DNA of 11,605 nucleotides from Fimenecus sp051881435 (GTDB lineage Bacteria; Bacillota; Clostridia; Oscillospirales; Acutalibacteraceae). Both the position numbers and the translations under genes were made by a program. Location of the stretch: contig JBJEPW010000017.1 of assembly GCA_051881435.1 (NCBI GenBank), forward strand, positions 1 through 11,605, given 5' to 3'. Positions 10,202-11,605 of this stretch are shown here, piece by piece; positions within the stretch are counted from its first letter, which is position 1, and each line of letters begins with the position of its first letter. The notes under the pieces are model-generated. The model saw only the letters and a program-made list of their open reading frames with translations, had not been told where the DNA came from and ran no database searches.

Positions 10202-11605
10202 TTACTTGTTTTTGTAATATTCTTCGTTGATACCTCTGCGGTTTTCTTTGAGATTTTTCATTATCTCATTCATCTTTTCGTTCATTTCTTCCGCAACGGT
10301 GGGATATGTAACGGCACGGTTGTAGTTTTCGCCGATGTCGTCACTTAAAATATGAAGCCAATTCTTACGGTACTTATCGAAGAAAGCGGAGTTATCGTTC
10401 TGTATCTTCTGGAAATACTTAAAGGTGATAAACTCGTTATCGGTAAGTACGGGATATTCATAGTCCGCATATTCTTTACGAGAGAGAATGCTATCGGTGG
10501 AAACGGTGTACTGAATAGCTTTGAGTTTCTCACGCTTCATATGAAGAATGGGGTGCTCGGGAGTGTGAATAACCTCGTCGTTTGTAAGAAGCGGAAGCAT
10601 TGAAACACCGTCAATTTCACGGTCAAAGGGAAGATAGTTTTCTTTTCCGCCGTCGCCTGTAATTCCGCAAAGCTCAATAAGAGTGGGGAACATATCAACA
10701 AGGGTTGCGCTGTTTTTAATAGTTGTGCCTGCTTTCCAAAGACCGTTGTTATTGCCCCAACGAATCATGCAGGGAACCTTCTGACCGCCCTCGTAGGCAA
10801 GATATTTACCGCCGCGAAGCTCGTTTACGGAGCCTTCAAGAGCAGGTCCGTTATCACTTGTAAATATAATAATTGTATCGTCCATTACGCCAAGCTCTTC
10901 AAGAGTGTTAAAGAGCTGACCGAGATAATAGTCAACCTCTGTAAGGCAGTCAACATATGTACCCATACCGCTTTCACCGTCAAACTCGTCTCCTGCAAAA
11001 ACAGGAGCGTGAGGCCACGGAGAAGCATAGTATGCAAAGAAAGGCTCGTCGGAATTTGTAACCTTATCCGTAATCCAATCGGTCATTTCCTTATTTATCC
11101 ACTCTGTCAGCTTGCTCTGGTCTTTCTTGCCGTCAACAAACATCTCGTCTGTTCCGTGAACGATTTCATACTCGCCGTTCTCCTCGGAAACATGATAGAA
11201 GGGAGTCATATCGTTAACATGATGGCTTCCGTAGAAATAATCAAAGCCCTGATTTGTGGGAAGATACTCGCCGTAGTCGCCCAAATGCCACTTACCGAAA
11301 GCGCCTGTGTTGTAGCCTGCATTCTGGAATACCTCGGCAATAGTGATTTCATCGCCCAGCATACCGTCGCAGTTAGCGCCCATTTCTATTGAGTTGAAAA
11401 GTCTTGTAGCGGCAAAGGGTGAAAGTGTGTCGATAGTGGGATACATAACATTATCGGCATATCCTCTGAAAGGATAACGGCCTGTCATAAGCGAGAAACG
11501 GGCAGGTGAGCAAACAGAATAGCTTGAATAGAAATTATCGAAGTTCAAGCCCTCTTCGCCGATTCTGTCCATATTGGGTGTATCGTAAATTGCGCCGTTC
11601 AATGA
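10202..11605 (-). CDS. Formylglycine-dependent sulfatase, N-terminus outside window (partial)
   Basis: The frame is open to the window edge, giving 467 visible residues. It hydrolyses sulfate esters, probably on host or dietary glycans. Counting from the TTG at 11602, the signature CSPAR (31-35) marks the cysteine (codon 11512-11510) that becomes formylglycine. GKWHLG (103-108) is the second sulfatase signature. PWPHAP (195-200) and SDNGP (249-253), with metal ligands Asp250 and Asn251, follow, and then GGKYLAYEGGQKVP (264-277). The TTG at 11602 is not a real start: the sequence before TPNMDRIGEEG in this family normally holds the metal-binding DDxG motif and often a signal peptide, which lie beyond the window. 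Co-directional with the maturase 66 bp downstream, it should be activated by it. An arylsulfatase-A-like subfamily is likely, but the substrate is unknown. Confidence 0.95.
   Translation of the reverse strand, partial: SLNGAIYDTPNMDRIGEEGLNFDNFYSSYSVCSPARFSLMTGRYPFRGYADNVMYPTIDTLSPFAATRLFNSIEMGANCDGMLGDEITIAEVFQNAGYNTGAFGKWHLGDYGEYLPTNQGFDYFYGSHHVNDMTPFYHVSEENGEYEIVHGTDEMFVDGKKDQSKLTEWINKEMTDWITDKVTNSDEPFFAYYASPWPHAPVFAGDEFDGESGMGTYVDCLTEVDYYLGQLFNTLEELGVMDDTIIIFTSDNGPALEGSVNELRGGKYLAYEGGQKVPCMIRWGNNNGLWKAGTTIKNSATLVDMFPTLIELCGITGDGGKENYLPFDREIDGVSMLPLLTNDEVIHTPEHPILHMKREKLKAIQYTVSTDSILSRKEYADYEYPVLTDNEFITFKYFQKIQNDNSAFFDKYRKNWLHILSDDIGENYNRAVTYPTVAEEMNEKMNEIMKNLKENRRGINEEYYKNK

Overview
The window looks like a chromosomal segment of a gut-type Clostridia bacterium (Firmicutes), perhaps close to Oscillospiraceae. 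This rests on AGGAGG-type ribosome binding sites, TTGACA/TATAAT promoters, an AT-rich background, a sulfatase with its anaerobic radical-SAM maturase, and intergenic spaces filled with short palindromic repeats. The taxonomic placement is inference; no marker gene here settles it.

Region 1 (1-540) is the 3' end of a ribosomal RNA operon on the + strand. It runs from the last bases of 23S rRNA through tRNA-Lys(CTT), tRNA-Glu(CTC), 5S rRNA and tRNA-Asn(GTT) to a strong 18-bp-stem terminator. Two tRNAs lie between 23S and 5S, which is not the usual order.

Region 2 (541-3058) is an accessory-looking stretch on the + strand. It holds a small acidic orphan protein, a second small orphan, a 206-residue unknown protein and a class I SAM methyltransferase. 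The two orphans have their own promoters, and the first three genes are flanked by copies of a GACAGGGGAC-type palindromic repeat.

Region 3 (3059-5640) begins with about 500 bp of repeats. A probable two-gene unit follows: a PAP2-family membrane phosphatase and a cytoplasmic GH43-like five-bladed propeller hydrolase, separated by 2 bp.

Region 4 (5641-7678) is a divergent pair. On the - strand is a protein that looks like a two-domain P-loop family member in which both phosphate-binding loops are destroyed. On the + strand is class II fructose-bisphosphate aldolase, driven by a perfect consensus promoter.

Region 5 (7679-8338, with further copies around 8935-9006) is non-coding and dense in repeats. 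It contains a roughly 91-bp degenerate tandem repeat, large compound hairpin elements with interchangeable inner hairpins, and short GTAGGG-headed palindromes that share a conserved A-rich tail.

Region 6 (8339-11605) is on the - strand. It holds a bacterial-PH-domain membrane protein with its own promoter and terminator, and then a two-gene unit, read right to left, of a Cys-type sulfatase (cut by the window end) and its anaerobic sulfatase-maturating enzyme. The maturase converts the sulfatase active-site cysteine to formylglycine, so these two genes work together directly.

No phage, CRISPR array, complete insertion sequence or recognised defence system was seen. The most unusual content is the repeat architecture and the double P-loop-less protein.
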